Of a stretch of DNA of 64,000 nucleotides, positions 8,396 through 15,670 are shown piece after piece; position 1 is the first letter of the stretch, and every line of letters starts with the position of its first letter. Source of the stretch: Methylobacterium sp. Leaf91 (GTDB lineage Bacteria > Pseudomonadota > Alphaproteobacteria > Rhizobiales > Beijerinckiaceae); the NCBI RefSeq assembly GCF_001422815.1, contig NZ_LMMP01000034.1, positions 195,442 through 259,441 on the forward strand, read 5' to 3'. The translations under genes were made by a program, and so were the position numbers. The notes beneath the pieces are model-generated. The model was not told the DNA's origin, did no database searches, and saw nothing but the letters and a program-made list of their open reading frames with translations.

Positions 8396-9237
8396 GCGCT
8401 TACCTCGGCTTTGTGGTTGCGGCAGGTCCGCAGGTAATCGAGCGATATCGGCACCATCACATCAGCGCGGTGGCTCTCGCGGGAGAGTTCGACGCAGACG
8501 AGGCGCTGGAAGCCGATGCCGTCGAGGGCGTCGAGGACGCTCGGGACGTCCATGTCGCCTTCGCCGAAGGGCAGATGGATATGCTCGCCGCGCGCCATGT
8601 CCTCGATGGCGACGGTACCGATGCGGTCGGCGAATTCCGCGACGGCCAGCGCCGGGTCGCGCTCGCCCGTGACGAGGCAATGGCCGGTATCGAGGGCAAG
8701 CCTGAGGCCTTCGATTTTCAGGTCGGCAAAATCGTCGAGGGTCTCGATCAGCATGCCCGGCTCGGGCTCCAGGCAGGCGACGATACCCTGCTCCGCAGCA
8801 TAGGCGACAATCTCGGCGATGCCCTCGCCGAGCCAGAGCCGGGCCTCATCACGATCGATGCCGGGTTTGGGCACGCCGGCCCAGAACGAAACCGCTTCGG
8901 AATGCAGGATGACGGCGATGTCCACCGCGCGCTTCAGGAAACCGATGCGCCTCGCGCGGCCGGAAGCGTCGCCGCTTACCAAGGTCGGCTCGTGCTTGGC
9001 CTTGGGGTCGAGGAGGAAACGGGCACCCGTCTCGATGACGCTCCCGAGGCCGAGCCTTTGAAGGCGGCTCGACAGGCGCTGGGCCTCCTGGATCCAATTC
9101 TCCGAGAACGGATCGAGATGATGGATGTCGAGGGTGAGCGCCACGCCCTGATAGCCGGCATCGGCGATAAGATCGATGGCGTCGTCCAGGCGATGGTTGG
9201 CCGTACCGTTGGTGTTGTAGGCGAAGCGCAGACTCAT
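8392..9237 (-). CDS. Sugar phosphate isomerase/epimerase-like TIM-barrel protein
   Basis: Protein of 281 residues of the AP-endonuclease-2/xylose-isomerase-like TIM barrel superfamily (IolE, IolH and IolI relatives). The N-terminus RFAYNTNGTANHRLDDAIDL, the LEPEPGMLIET strand, LALDTGHCLVTGE and CVELSRESHRAD give the acidic and histidine metal ligands at the usual barrel positions. It overlaps its upstream neighbour by ATGA and its downstream neighbour by GTGA. Together with the Gfo/Idh dehydrogenase of this cluster it resembles enzyme pairs that oxidise and rearrange inositols; epimerisation or dehydration of a cyclitol or sugar is inferred. Confidence 0.8.
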   Translation of the reverse strand: MSLRFAYNTNGTANHRLDDAIDLIADAGYQGVALTLDIHHLDPFSENWIQEAQRLSSRLQRLGLGSVIETGARFLLDPKAKHEPTLVSGDASGRARRIGFLKRAVDIAVILHSEAVSFWAGVPKPGIDRDEARLWLGEGIAEIVAYAAEQGIVACLEPEPGMLIETLDDFADLKIEGLRLALDTGHCLVTGERDPALAVAEFADRIGTVAIEDMARGEHIHLPFGEGDMDVPSVLDALDGIGFQRLVCVELSRESHRADVMVPISLDYLRTCRNHKAEVSA

Positions 9238-10820
9238 GCGGCGCGCCCCTGCTGCTCGAGACGGAACGGCGCGTGGTGCGATTCCGGCTCGCGATAGAGC
9301 GGGTAATGGCGCCCGACGATTTCGTCCGCCAACGCGACGTCGAAGAGCGGCTGGCCGCCGAGACGCTCGATCGCTTCGGGCGTAAGCCGCACGGGCAGCC
9401 TCGTTTCGCTGGGCTCACCGAATGAAATCAGCGGGTGATCCCGCTCGATGAGCTTGGCGGTGTTGCGCTCGCCGATGCGGTGATAGCTCATCGTCTCGAC
9501 CTCCAGCCCCGGCACGATCGCCTTGACCACGCCGACGCCACCACCCGGCGGCGAGCAGTCGACATAGAGAACGTCGAAACCCGACGCTTCGAGACGTTCG
9601 CGGGCGATGCGGCCGCGAGCATGGCCATCCGGTGCCGGGGCGGTCGGCAGATCGGTGAAGGCCTTCGTGCTTCGCTCGGAATAGACACTGTCCTTCAGGA
9701 CATCGCGCAGGCCCTCAGGCGGCAGGACGATCCATTCCAGCATTGCCCTAAGAGCACGGCTCTCTTCCAGATCGAGGCTCGGCAGTGCCTTCTGGATGAA
9801 AGCCTGGACGTAGCCCGGCGGCGTCACCCGCTCAGCGAAGCTCAGGGGACCATGCCCGAAGGCCTTACGAACGCGGGCCGCCTGGAATTCAAGGAGTGCC
9901 TTGCGGAGGGCCCGCTCGCGGTCCGGGTCGCAGGCTTCGCCACAGGCAGAGAGGGCGACGGGGACCGGCGCATCGGCGGGATTCCTGTCGTAGCCGACGA
10001 CATAGATGTTCGTGAGACCGAACTGGTCGGTGGCGAATTTCGGCAGCGCGCGGATACCGAGATCGTCGAGACGGTCGAGCATCGCCCTGTTCTCGGGACC
10101 GATCCCGTTGAGATCGAGCATGATGCCCTGGTCGAGGGCGCGGAACAGCAATCCGTTGCCGTCACGCTGAAGCAGTTCGAGCAGGCCGTGGCCCAGGGCG
10201 AAATCGACGTCCGGCCCGGCGCCGAGACCGTTCGTGATCAGGTTGGTGAAAGGCTTGTAGCCTTCCGACAGCTCGAAATAATCGGTGGCCGCGATGTCGA
10301 GGGGCATCAGCACGGTTTCGCCGGTGCGCGGCCGGACGCTCGGCGTCCATTCCAGAACCGTGTTCCGGCCGACCGGGGAACCGGCGGGCAGGCACAGGGT
10401 GAGCGGGTCCGCCACCGCCGCGGCGCCAAAGACCTTGGCGAGGTCGTTGTAGGAGCCCCGTTCCTTCTTGCGCGGCATCACCGCGAGCGACGGCATCAGA
10501 TTTTCGGCGATCTCCGCGACCGCGCCGATGAGCGCCTCGTCATCGGTGGCGCCGTAGCCGATGCCGCTCGGCATGGCGCCGATAAAGAACGGATCGTCGA
10601 GGAACAATGAGACGAACCAGACCGGAATACCCGTCCGGTCGAGAGGGGCCAGAGGGAAGCCGACGATGCGCCCCTTCGGAAGAATGTCGAGATAGGCACG
10701 CACCGGCTCCGGCAAAGACGCTGGCAGACCCTCGATGATGCGTGGCCCGCCGTAGGTGTAGGGACGGGGGGCCTTGATGCGCGGATCACGCGCCCTGGCG
10801 TCCTGGTCGTGTTCGCTCAC
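9234..10820 (-). CDS. YcaO-domain protein
   Basis: ATP-dependent YcaO-fold enzyme of 528 residues. YcaO proteins activate an amide carbonyl by phosphorylation and make azolines, thioamides or amidines in peptides. Recognisable family blocks are GYGATDDEALIGAVAEIAEN, GHGLLELLQRDGNGLLFRA and the late CDPDRERALRKALLEFQAAR, which carry the glutamate and arginine positions of the Mg-ATP site. The C-terminus lacks the PxPxP tail of azoline-forming members. The start is GTG at 10820, with GAGGGA nine bases upstream. No precursor peptide, TfuA, E1-like or flavin dehydrogenase gene is near, so the substrate is probably not a typical RiPP peptide. Its place among inositol and sugar enzymes suggests a small-molecule substrate. 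Confidence 0.85.
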   Translation of the reverse strand: MSEHDQDARARDPRIKAPRPYTYGGPRIIEGLPASLPEPVRAYLDILPKGRIVGFPLAPLDRTGIPVWFVSLFLDDPFFIGAMPSGIGYGATDDEALIGAVAEIAENLMPSLAVMPRKKERGSYNDLAKVFGAAAVADPLTLCLPAGSPVGRNTVLEWTPSVRPRTGETVLMPLDIAATDYFELSEGYKPFTNLITNGLGAGPDVDFALGHGLLELLQRDGNGLLFRALDQGIMLDLNGIGPENRAMLDRLDDLGIRALPKFATDQFGLTNIYVVGYDRNPADAPVPVALSACGEACDPDRERALRKALLEFQAARVRKAFGHGPLSFAERVTPPGYVQAFIQKALPSLDLEESRALRAMLEWIVLPPEGLRDVLKDSVYSERSTKAFTDLPTAPAPDGHARGRIARERLEASGFDVLYVDCSPPGGGVGVVKAIVPGLEVETMSYHRIGERNTAKLIERDHPLISFGEPSETRLPVRLTPEAIERLGGQPLFDVALADEIVGRHYPLYREPESHHAPFRLEQQGRAA

Positions 10821-10878
10821 GTCGATCGTCCCTCAGGTTCAGGTAATCCAACCGCCGACCTCACCCCGCAGTGCCCTA

Positions 10879-10951
10879 GCCAAGCTGCGATTTCGAAAGG
10901 GCTCCCAGGGCCGAGGGTGATCCTAGGAAAAGTCCTTCGAAGCAGCTTGGC
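10879..10951. promoter_or_regulatory. Large inverted repeat in the gap between the Gfo/Idh and ycaO genes
   Basis: The only long gap inside the train (about 180 bases) holds arms GCCAAGCTGC (10879-10888) and GCAGCTTGGC (10942-10951). After a short bulge they continue with TTCGAA (10892-10897) pairing TTCGAA (10936-10941) and then GG with CC, giving roughly 18 paired bases. It lies about 60 bases before the ycaO GTG. It could be an attenuator, processing site or protection element; no U-run marks it as a simple terminator. Confidence 0.5.
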
Positions 10952-10999
10952 AGCACCTTCAGGATGAGACCACGTTAGGAAGAAGGGTTGCGTCCCGAT

Positions 11000-12025
11000 C
11001 TAGTCCTCGTTGACCCGGGCACTCCGACAGCCGGCATAAGCCCGCGTCAGCAGCCGCATCGTGTGGAGGTCGCGCTCAGCGCTGTATGCGTCGCGCTCGG
11101 CGGGTCGGCGCAGGGCAGAGCCGAAGGCACGAACCTGCTCGAGAAAGGGCGAGGCCTCGGCATCGAAGGCGACTGGCTCGGTCTGCCCACTCGCACCATC
11201 GGTGATGAAAAGTGTGCCTCCGGCCACCTGTCCCATCGTATCGACGGCCGTGAGCGCGCCACCGGTGCCAATGACTTCGAGACGGCGACGCGGCAGGGCA
11301 TCCGGGCAATTATAGGCGACGTGCAGGTTGGCGAGGATGCCGGAGCCGGTGCGGCCGATGAGGAGCGCGCCGTCATCGACAGCGTAGTCCTGCGCCCTTG
11401 CCTGCGTCAGAGCGGCGATATCCTCGATCGACTCATCGAGAAGAAAATCGACGAGATCGATGCCGTGAGGAGCCAGATCCATCAGCGCGCCGCCGCCCGC
11501 TTTAAGCGGGTCGATACGCCAATTGTCCTGGCCGGCGAACGAGGTCCAAGCCCGATCGAGCCAGCAGGCATAGACGATGCGGATGGTTGTCACGGCGCCG
11601 ATGCGCCCGTCGCGGATCGCGGTGCGCATGGCCCGGTGGGCCGGATGATGGCGCTGGTCGAAGGCCGTGCCGTAGAAGATGCCGCCATTTCGCACAGCCG
11701 CGACCATGGCCTCGGCATCGGAGAGCGAGGCCGCCATCGGTTTCTCGCACAGCACGGCCTTGCCCGATGCCGCCAAGGCCTCGACCGCCTCACGGTGGAG
11801 GTGATTGGGGGTCGCCACATAGACGGCCTCGACCTCCGGCTCGGCCAGTAATCCGGCCAGGTCAGGATGGGCACGCGCGCCTTCTCGCTCGGCAGCGGCG
11901 CGCGAAGCTTCTCCGGGATCGGACACGGCCACGAGCCGATGACCCGCAGCGCGGATGCCCGGAGCCATGTAATCCCGTGCCACCCAGCCGTAGCCGACGA
12001 TGCCCCATCCGATGGAATCACCCAT
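11000..12025 (-). CDS. Gfo/Idh/MocA family oxidoreductase
   Basis: NAD(P)-dependent dehydrogenase of 341 residues. The N-terminus GWGIVGYGWVARDYMAPGIR is the Rossmann glycine motif, CEKPMA near residue 98 is the family EKP motif with the cofactor-contacting lysine, and GGALMDLAPHGIDLVDF supplies the conserved catalytic histidine. The family includes inositol 2-dehydrogenase and many sugar dehydrogenases, so a cyclitol substrate fits the inositol synthase in this operon, but specificity cannot be read. I prefer the ATG at 12025, eight bases after a GGAG; a GTG at 12028 also overlaps the methyltransferase stop. Confidence 0.85.
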   Translation of the reverse strand: MGDSIGWGIVGYGWVARDYMAPGIRAAGHRLVAVSDPGEASRAAAEREGARAHPDLAGLLAEPEVEAVYVATPNHLHREAVEALAASGKAVLCEKPMAASLSDAEAMVAAVRNGGIFYGTAFDQRHHPAHRAMRTAIRDGRIGAVTTIRIVYACWLDRAWTSFAGQDNWRIDPLKAGGGALMDLAPHGIDLVDFLLDESIEDIAALTQARAQDYAVDDGALLIGRTGSGILANLHVAYNCPDALPRRRLEVIGTGGALTAVDTMGQVAGGTLFITDGASGQTEPVAFDAEASPFLEQVRAFGSALRRPAERDAYSAERDLHTMRLLTRAYAGCRSARVNED

Positions 12026-13209
12026 CACCAGCGCTCCGGCAGGTCGACGAATTCACGGCGGCGGACACGATCCTCGTGCGGCGATTGCTCGCCCCCGACC
12101 CAGTCGAGGGTCTCCGGGCCTTCCGAGCGAAGCGGATAGGTGACCCTGGGGGCATATTCGGCCTCGTAGCGATCCGAGGGCCATGCGACCACGTAGCCGC
12201 CGGAAGGATCGGGCTCATAGAGGGGGTTCAACCGGAGCGACGTCCCTTCATGGGGCCATGTCAGTCCGTCGAGGATGGCGCGGGGTGCAGGCCGCATCCC
12301 CGCACCGGCGACCACCGAGAACGCTTCCACGTGGCGAAGGTCGGACGGCCGCTGTGGCGAGGGCGCACGCTTCTCCACGAGGGCACGGGTGAGTTCGTCG
12401 TCATCATAGACGAGGGCATCGGGAAACAGATCTTCGATCTCTTCGGCCGAGACCGCGCGACCGGCCGAGAAGCCGGGCCGCTCGGCATTGTGAATGTGGC
12501 TGAGAACGAGCCAACCATCGTCGCCGGCATTGTGGCGAAGGCATTCGAGAATGCCGGACTTGTCATCGAGGAAGTAGAAAGCGTCGTTGCACACCACGAG
12601 ATCGACGGGGGCGCCGGGGATTGGCCAGTGCGGCGACGCAGCATCGAAACAGACGAGCTGCGCCTTCTCGCCGACGACCCAGTGCCGGGCGACCCAGAGC
12701 TTGGCGAAAACGACATCGGCCCCGGCTACCTTGACGCCGCGCATCTGCGTCTCGCGGAGGTAATGGCCAATGCCGCATGCGAATTCGAATGCGCAAACGG
12801 GGTCGTTCCAATGCGCTTCGAGTAACGTCAAGCCAGCGAGAAAGGTCGGATCGGTCCAGCGATGCAGGAAATAGTCGCCGACTCTGCCCCAGCCGAGCAA
12901 CCGCATTGCGTCCCGCAGGCTCGCCCTGTCACGATCTCGCACAAGAGCATGAAGATCGAGGGGATCTGCTGGCGGGCCGGTCCACCAATCGTCCTGATCG
13001 GCGAGCAGACCCTCCAGTGCCAACTCGTGTTTTTCCCGATCGAGCAGGTCCAGCGTCGCGCCCAGAAGCTCCAAGCGGCCAATTCGCAGATAGGGAATCC
13101 CGTCGATGACCGGCCAGCGCTCACCGGTGACGACGTCGCGGAGGGAATGCGGCGTATCGGCTTTGAGCGCGTTCCCCGTCTCCGGGGAAAGGAGTTCGAA
13201 CGGGATCAT
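12025..13209 (-). CDS. Class I SAM-dependent methyltransferase
   Basis: Protein of 394 residues. After an N-terminal part with the Trm112-like segment GNALKADTPHSLRDVVTGERWPVIDGIPYL comes a Rossmann methyltransferase core: motif I is FEFACGIGHY near residue 145 and motif post-II is VDLVVCNDAFYFLDD. The C-terminal third resembles no domain I know. It starts 31 bases after the HD protein and overlaps the Gfo/Idh gene. The likely role is O-, N- or C-methylation of the pathway intermediate; no substrate is suggested by the motifs. Confidence 0.75.
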   Translation of the reverse strand: MIPFELLSPETGNALKADTPHSLRDVVTGERWPVIDGIPYLRIGRLELLGATLDLLDREKHELALEGLLADQDDWWTGPPADPLDLHALVRDRDRASLRDAMRLLGWGRVGDYFLHRWTDPTFLAGLTLLEAHWNDPVCAFEFACGIGHYLRETQMRGVKVAGADVVFAKLWVARHWVVGEKAQLVCFDAASPHWPIPGAPVDLVVCNDAFYFLDDKSGILECLRHNAGDDGWLVLSHIHNAERPGFSAGRAVSAEEIEDLFPDALVYDDDELTRALVEKRAPSPQRPSDLRHVEAFSVVAGAGMRPAPRAILDGLTWPHEGTSLRLNPLYEPDPSGGYVVAWPSDRYEAEYAPRVTYPLRSEGPETLDWVGGEQSPHEDRVRRREFVDLPERW

Positions 13210-13240
13210 CTGTGATGTCCCGTCATGCGGCGACGAACCA

Positions 13241-14164
13241 TCACGGGATTCGCATGTCCCTGAGGACTCGGTCGTGGAAGCCCTTCACCGGACCGGCATG
13301 GACCAGTTCCATCTCCACCAGCACGGTGTCCATGGTCAGCGAGGCGGCCCTAAGGTGCTGTGAAATCTGCAGAACCCGGTCGATGCAATCGGCGGCGTGG
13401 AAGGCGCGACCCTCGGCCGTCGCATCGTCGGGCAGGATGGCACGCGCCCGCTCTATGGTCTCGCGCAAGGGAGCGTCCAACTCGTCGAGGGCCCATTGGG
13501 TGGTCCGCGCCATGATCGGAGCGAGGTGGTCGCTCAGCAGCACTTCGCCGGTGAAGCCGGCGTCGGGCATTGCCGCGTTGTGGAAGTGGTGGCTCATGGC
13601 CGCCAGGAAAACCAGCGTGGGATCAGCCCGGTAAAAGGGGCTGAGGACGACGCCGTAGACCGCAACCATCAGGCAATGTTCTGCATGGTTCTCGGGCGGC
13701 TCGAGCAGGATGCGAGGCTTGCCCGGACAGGTCACGCCGGCGCGCGGCTGGTGGCTCAGTGCCGCCACGAAGGCGGGCAAAGGACCGCCATGCAACCCCT
13801 CGTTCGAGCGCAACGCGACGGCCAGACGCCGCTTCAGTTCGGGGTCGACCGTTGCGGTGACGGCGTCGAGTCCGGACGTCAGAACGTCGCCGATTTCCGC
13901 CTCGCCGAGACCGGCGGAGGCGAGAAAAGCGGCATCAAGGTCGCAGAGCCGGGAGGCCGCGAGCGCCTTGGCGGTGATATCGATGGCAACCGTCTCAGGA
14001 TCGGCGCCGCCCGTCAGCGCCGACCACCCTTGGGCGAACAGCCGCTCGGCGATGGAGCCGATGCGGCCGGCGGAATGCACGCGCTTGAGGTCATTGAGTT
14101 CGACGAACAACTCGCGCAGTGCGAAGGGGGCGGCCACGCCGCCCCCCGTATCGGACGTGATCAT
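13241..14164 (-). CDS. HD-domain hydrolase
   Basis: Protein of 307 residues with metal-ligand positions of the HD superfamily in the second half: HAEHCLMVA (first histidine), MSHHFHNAAMP (the HD/HH pair is present as His-His) and AADCIDRV (final aspartate). HD proteins are mostly phosphohydrolases, with some oxygenases. The ATG at 14164 overlaps the ino1 stop as ATGA, so it is translated directly after inositol-3-phosphate synthase; dephosphorylation of an inositol phosphate or of its glycoside is a reasonable guess. A longer frame start at 14182 would overlap ino1 and is less likely. Confidence 0.65.
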   Translation of the reverse strand: MITSDTGGGVAAPFALRELFVELNDLKRVHSAGRIGSIAERLFAQGWSALTGGADPETVAIDITAKALAASRLCDLDAAFLASAGLGEAEIGDVLTSGLDAVTATVDPELKRRLAVALRSNEGLHGGPLPAFVAALSHQPRAGVTCPGKPRILLEPPENHAEHCLMVAVYGVVLSPFYRADPTLVFLAAMSHHFHNAAMPDAGFTGEVLLSDHLAPIMARTTQWALDELDAPLRETIERARAILPDDATAEGRAFHAADCIDRVLQISQHLRAASLTMDTVLVEMELVHAGPVKGFHDRVLRDMRIP

Positions 14165-15354
14165 TGCTGGCCGCCGAGCCACTCGAGCAGCATGTGCTGC
14201 TGCTTGCCGAAATCGTGCTCGGGTCCGTGGCCGTTGGCAACCATGGGCGCCTTGAAGAACGAGGAGAGCTGCTCCTGCGGGCCGCTCTCGCCACGCTTCT
14301 TGGCGAGGTCAAGCACGCGAGCGATCTCGATCACCAGGGGTGCGGCCAGGATGGAATCCTTGCAGAGGAAGTTGACCTTGATCTGCATCCGCTGACCGAG
14401 GAAGCCGGTGACGTCGATATTGTCCCAGGCTTCCTTGTCGTCACCACGCGGACGGTAATAGTGGATGTGGACCAGATGGTCCTCGACCGGATAGCCGAGG
14501 ATCGAATCCAGCACCGTACCCTTGGTGTTGAGCTTCGACTGGAGCGAATCCTTGTCGTTCAGGGCGAGACCGTCGCGGTTGCCGAGGATGTTGGTGGAGA
14601 ACCAACCATCCACGTGGAGGGCGCGGGCCTTGAGGGCCGGCGCCAGGACGGTCTTCATCATGGTCTGGCCGGTCTTACCGTCCTTGCCAGCCAACGGCAC
14701 GCCGTTCTCGCGGGCGAGTTCGAGCAGGGCCGGGATGTCGGCGGCCACGCTCGGGGTGAAGTTGGCGTAGGGCACGCCGCTCTGGATCGCCGCATAGGCG
14801 TAGAGCATCGCCGGGCTGATCGCCTCGTCGCTGGAATCGAGACCCTTCTCGAAAGCTTCGCGGGAGTTCAGTGCGGGCGCATCCAGGTTGGGCCAGCGTT
14901 CCGTGGAGGCGAGGTTGATCACGACGACTTCGTCGAGATTGCTCTCCAGCCGAAAACGACGAAGGTCGTTCGCGATGACGGAGACCGCCTCGCGGTGATC
15001 GGCGGCGACGATGCGGTTAGCACCCTCGATGTTCTTGCAGAACTTGGCGCTGCCGACAGCCGGCCAGGGCTTGATGCCCTTTAGCACCTGGGCGCCGTTC
15101 TCGATATCCTGCTTGGTGAGCACGCCGTGGCCGGTGGCGGCGGAGGCGAGATCGTCGTCGTTGAGATCCCAGCCGCCGAAGACGAGATCTTTGTAATCGG
15201 CCAATCCCGCGACCGAGAGACCCGCGAGGGGCAATCCGTCGAGGCGGTTCGAGCCAGATTTGATCATCTCGATGCCGGCGATGGCGGTGGTGGCGACGGC
15301 GCCACCCATACCGACGAAGGCAACGCCGACGCGGCGACCGGTCTGCATGCTCAT
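14161..15354 (-). CDS. ino1: Inositol-3-phosphate synthase (MIPS)
   Basis: NAD-dependent enzyme that isomerises and cyclises glucose 6-phosphate to 1D-myo-inositol 3-phosphate. The 397 residues open with the Rossmann motif GVAFVGMGGAVATTAIAG and contain typical MIPS blocks: VINLASTERWP, IQSGVPYANFTPS, GKDGKTGQTMMKTVLAP, DGWFSTNILGNRDG and, in the catalytic region, MQIKVNFLCKDSILAAPLV. Length fits the bacterial/actinobacterial type. It is the first gene of the minus-strand train, and its promoter must lie in 15355-15670. An AAGGAAG sequence lies upstream of the ATG at 15354. Confidence 0.93.
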   Translation of the reverse strand: MSMQTGRRVGVAFVGMGGAVATTAIAGIEMIKSGSNRLDGLPLAGLSVAGLADYKDLVFGGWDLNDDDLASAATGHGVLTKQDIENGAQVLKGIKPWPAVGSAKFCKNIEGANRIVAADHREAVSVIANDLRRFRLESNLDEVVVINLASTERWPNLDAPALNSREAFEKGLDSSDEAISPAMLYAYAAIQSGVPYANFTPSVAADIPALLELARENGVPLAGKDGKTGQTMMKTVLAPALKARALHVDGWFSTNILGNRDGLALNDKDSLQSKLNTKGTVLDSILGYPVEDHLVHIHYYRPRGDDKEAWDNIDVTGFLGQRMQIKVNFLCKDSILAAPLVIEIARVLDLAKKRGESGPQEQLSSFFKAPMVANGHGPEHDFGKQQHMLLEWLGGQQ

Positions 15355-15514
15355 TGGAAAAAGGCTTCCTTCAATGGGTCCATCGGGGCGTGTCTCGTCG
15401 ATATTTCGAGATCGCCCTCTGGGACCATCGTAACTGGGCTACGGAGCCTTCGTTCCAACCCCGGCCAGAATGCCTTTTTGACGCGGCCACGCTGAACCGC
15501 GCCCGAACGATTAC

Positions 15515-15553
15515 TTAAAATATCGTTAAATCATAGCCTTAACCGTTCCTTAA
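15515..15553. promoter_or_regulatory. Two CtrA-like sites in the ino1/transglycosylase divergent region
   Basis: The 316-base gap between ino1 and the lytic transglycosylase gene contains no recognisable gene. It has two TTAA-N7-TTAA elements, at 15515-15529 and 15539-15553, matching the spacing of the alphaproteobacterial CtrA box (TTAA-N7-TTAAC, last base not matched). A perfect 7+1+7 palindrome, AAGCGTG-C-CACGCTT, overlaps the second at 15552-15566. They lie about 120-155 bases before the transglycosylase start and 160-200 bases before ino1, so either gene could be the target. Confidence 0.5.
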
Positions 15554-15670
15554 GCGTGCCACGCTTGAATCACGGAGCTGTCCCATTGTGGTCACAGCTC
15601 CCAGCGAGATGTCCGCTCGCTGAACTGATCGAAGCCGCGTCCTAGAACGCCGCGGCACGAACAAGGAACA

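Noticed and set aside
9234..12025. Thiazole/oxazole-modified microcin (TOMM) cluster
   Set aside because: No precursor peptide, cyclodehydratase partner or flavin dehydrogenase is seen, and the YcaO lacks the PxPxP tail.
4572..15354. Ordinary mycothiol pathway
   Set aside because: No MshC (cysteinyl-tRNA-synthetase-like ligase) or MshD acetyltransferase is present, and methyltransferase, dehydrogenase and YcaO genes have no role in mycothiol.
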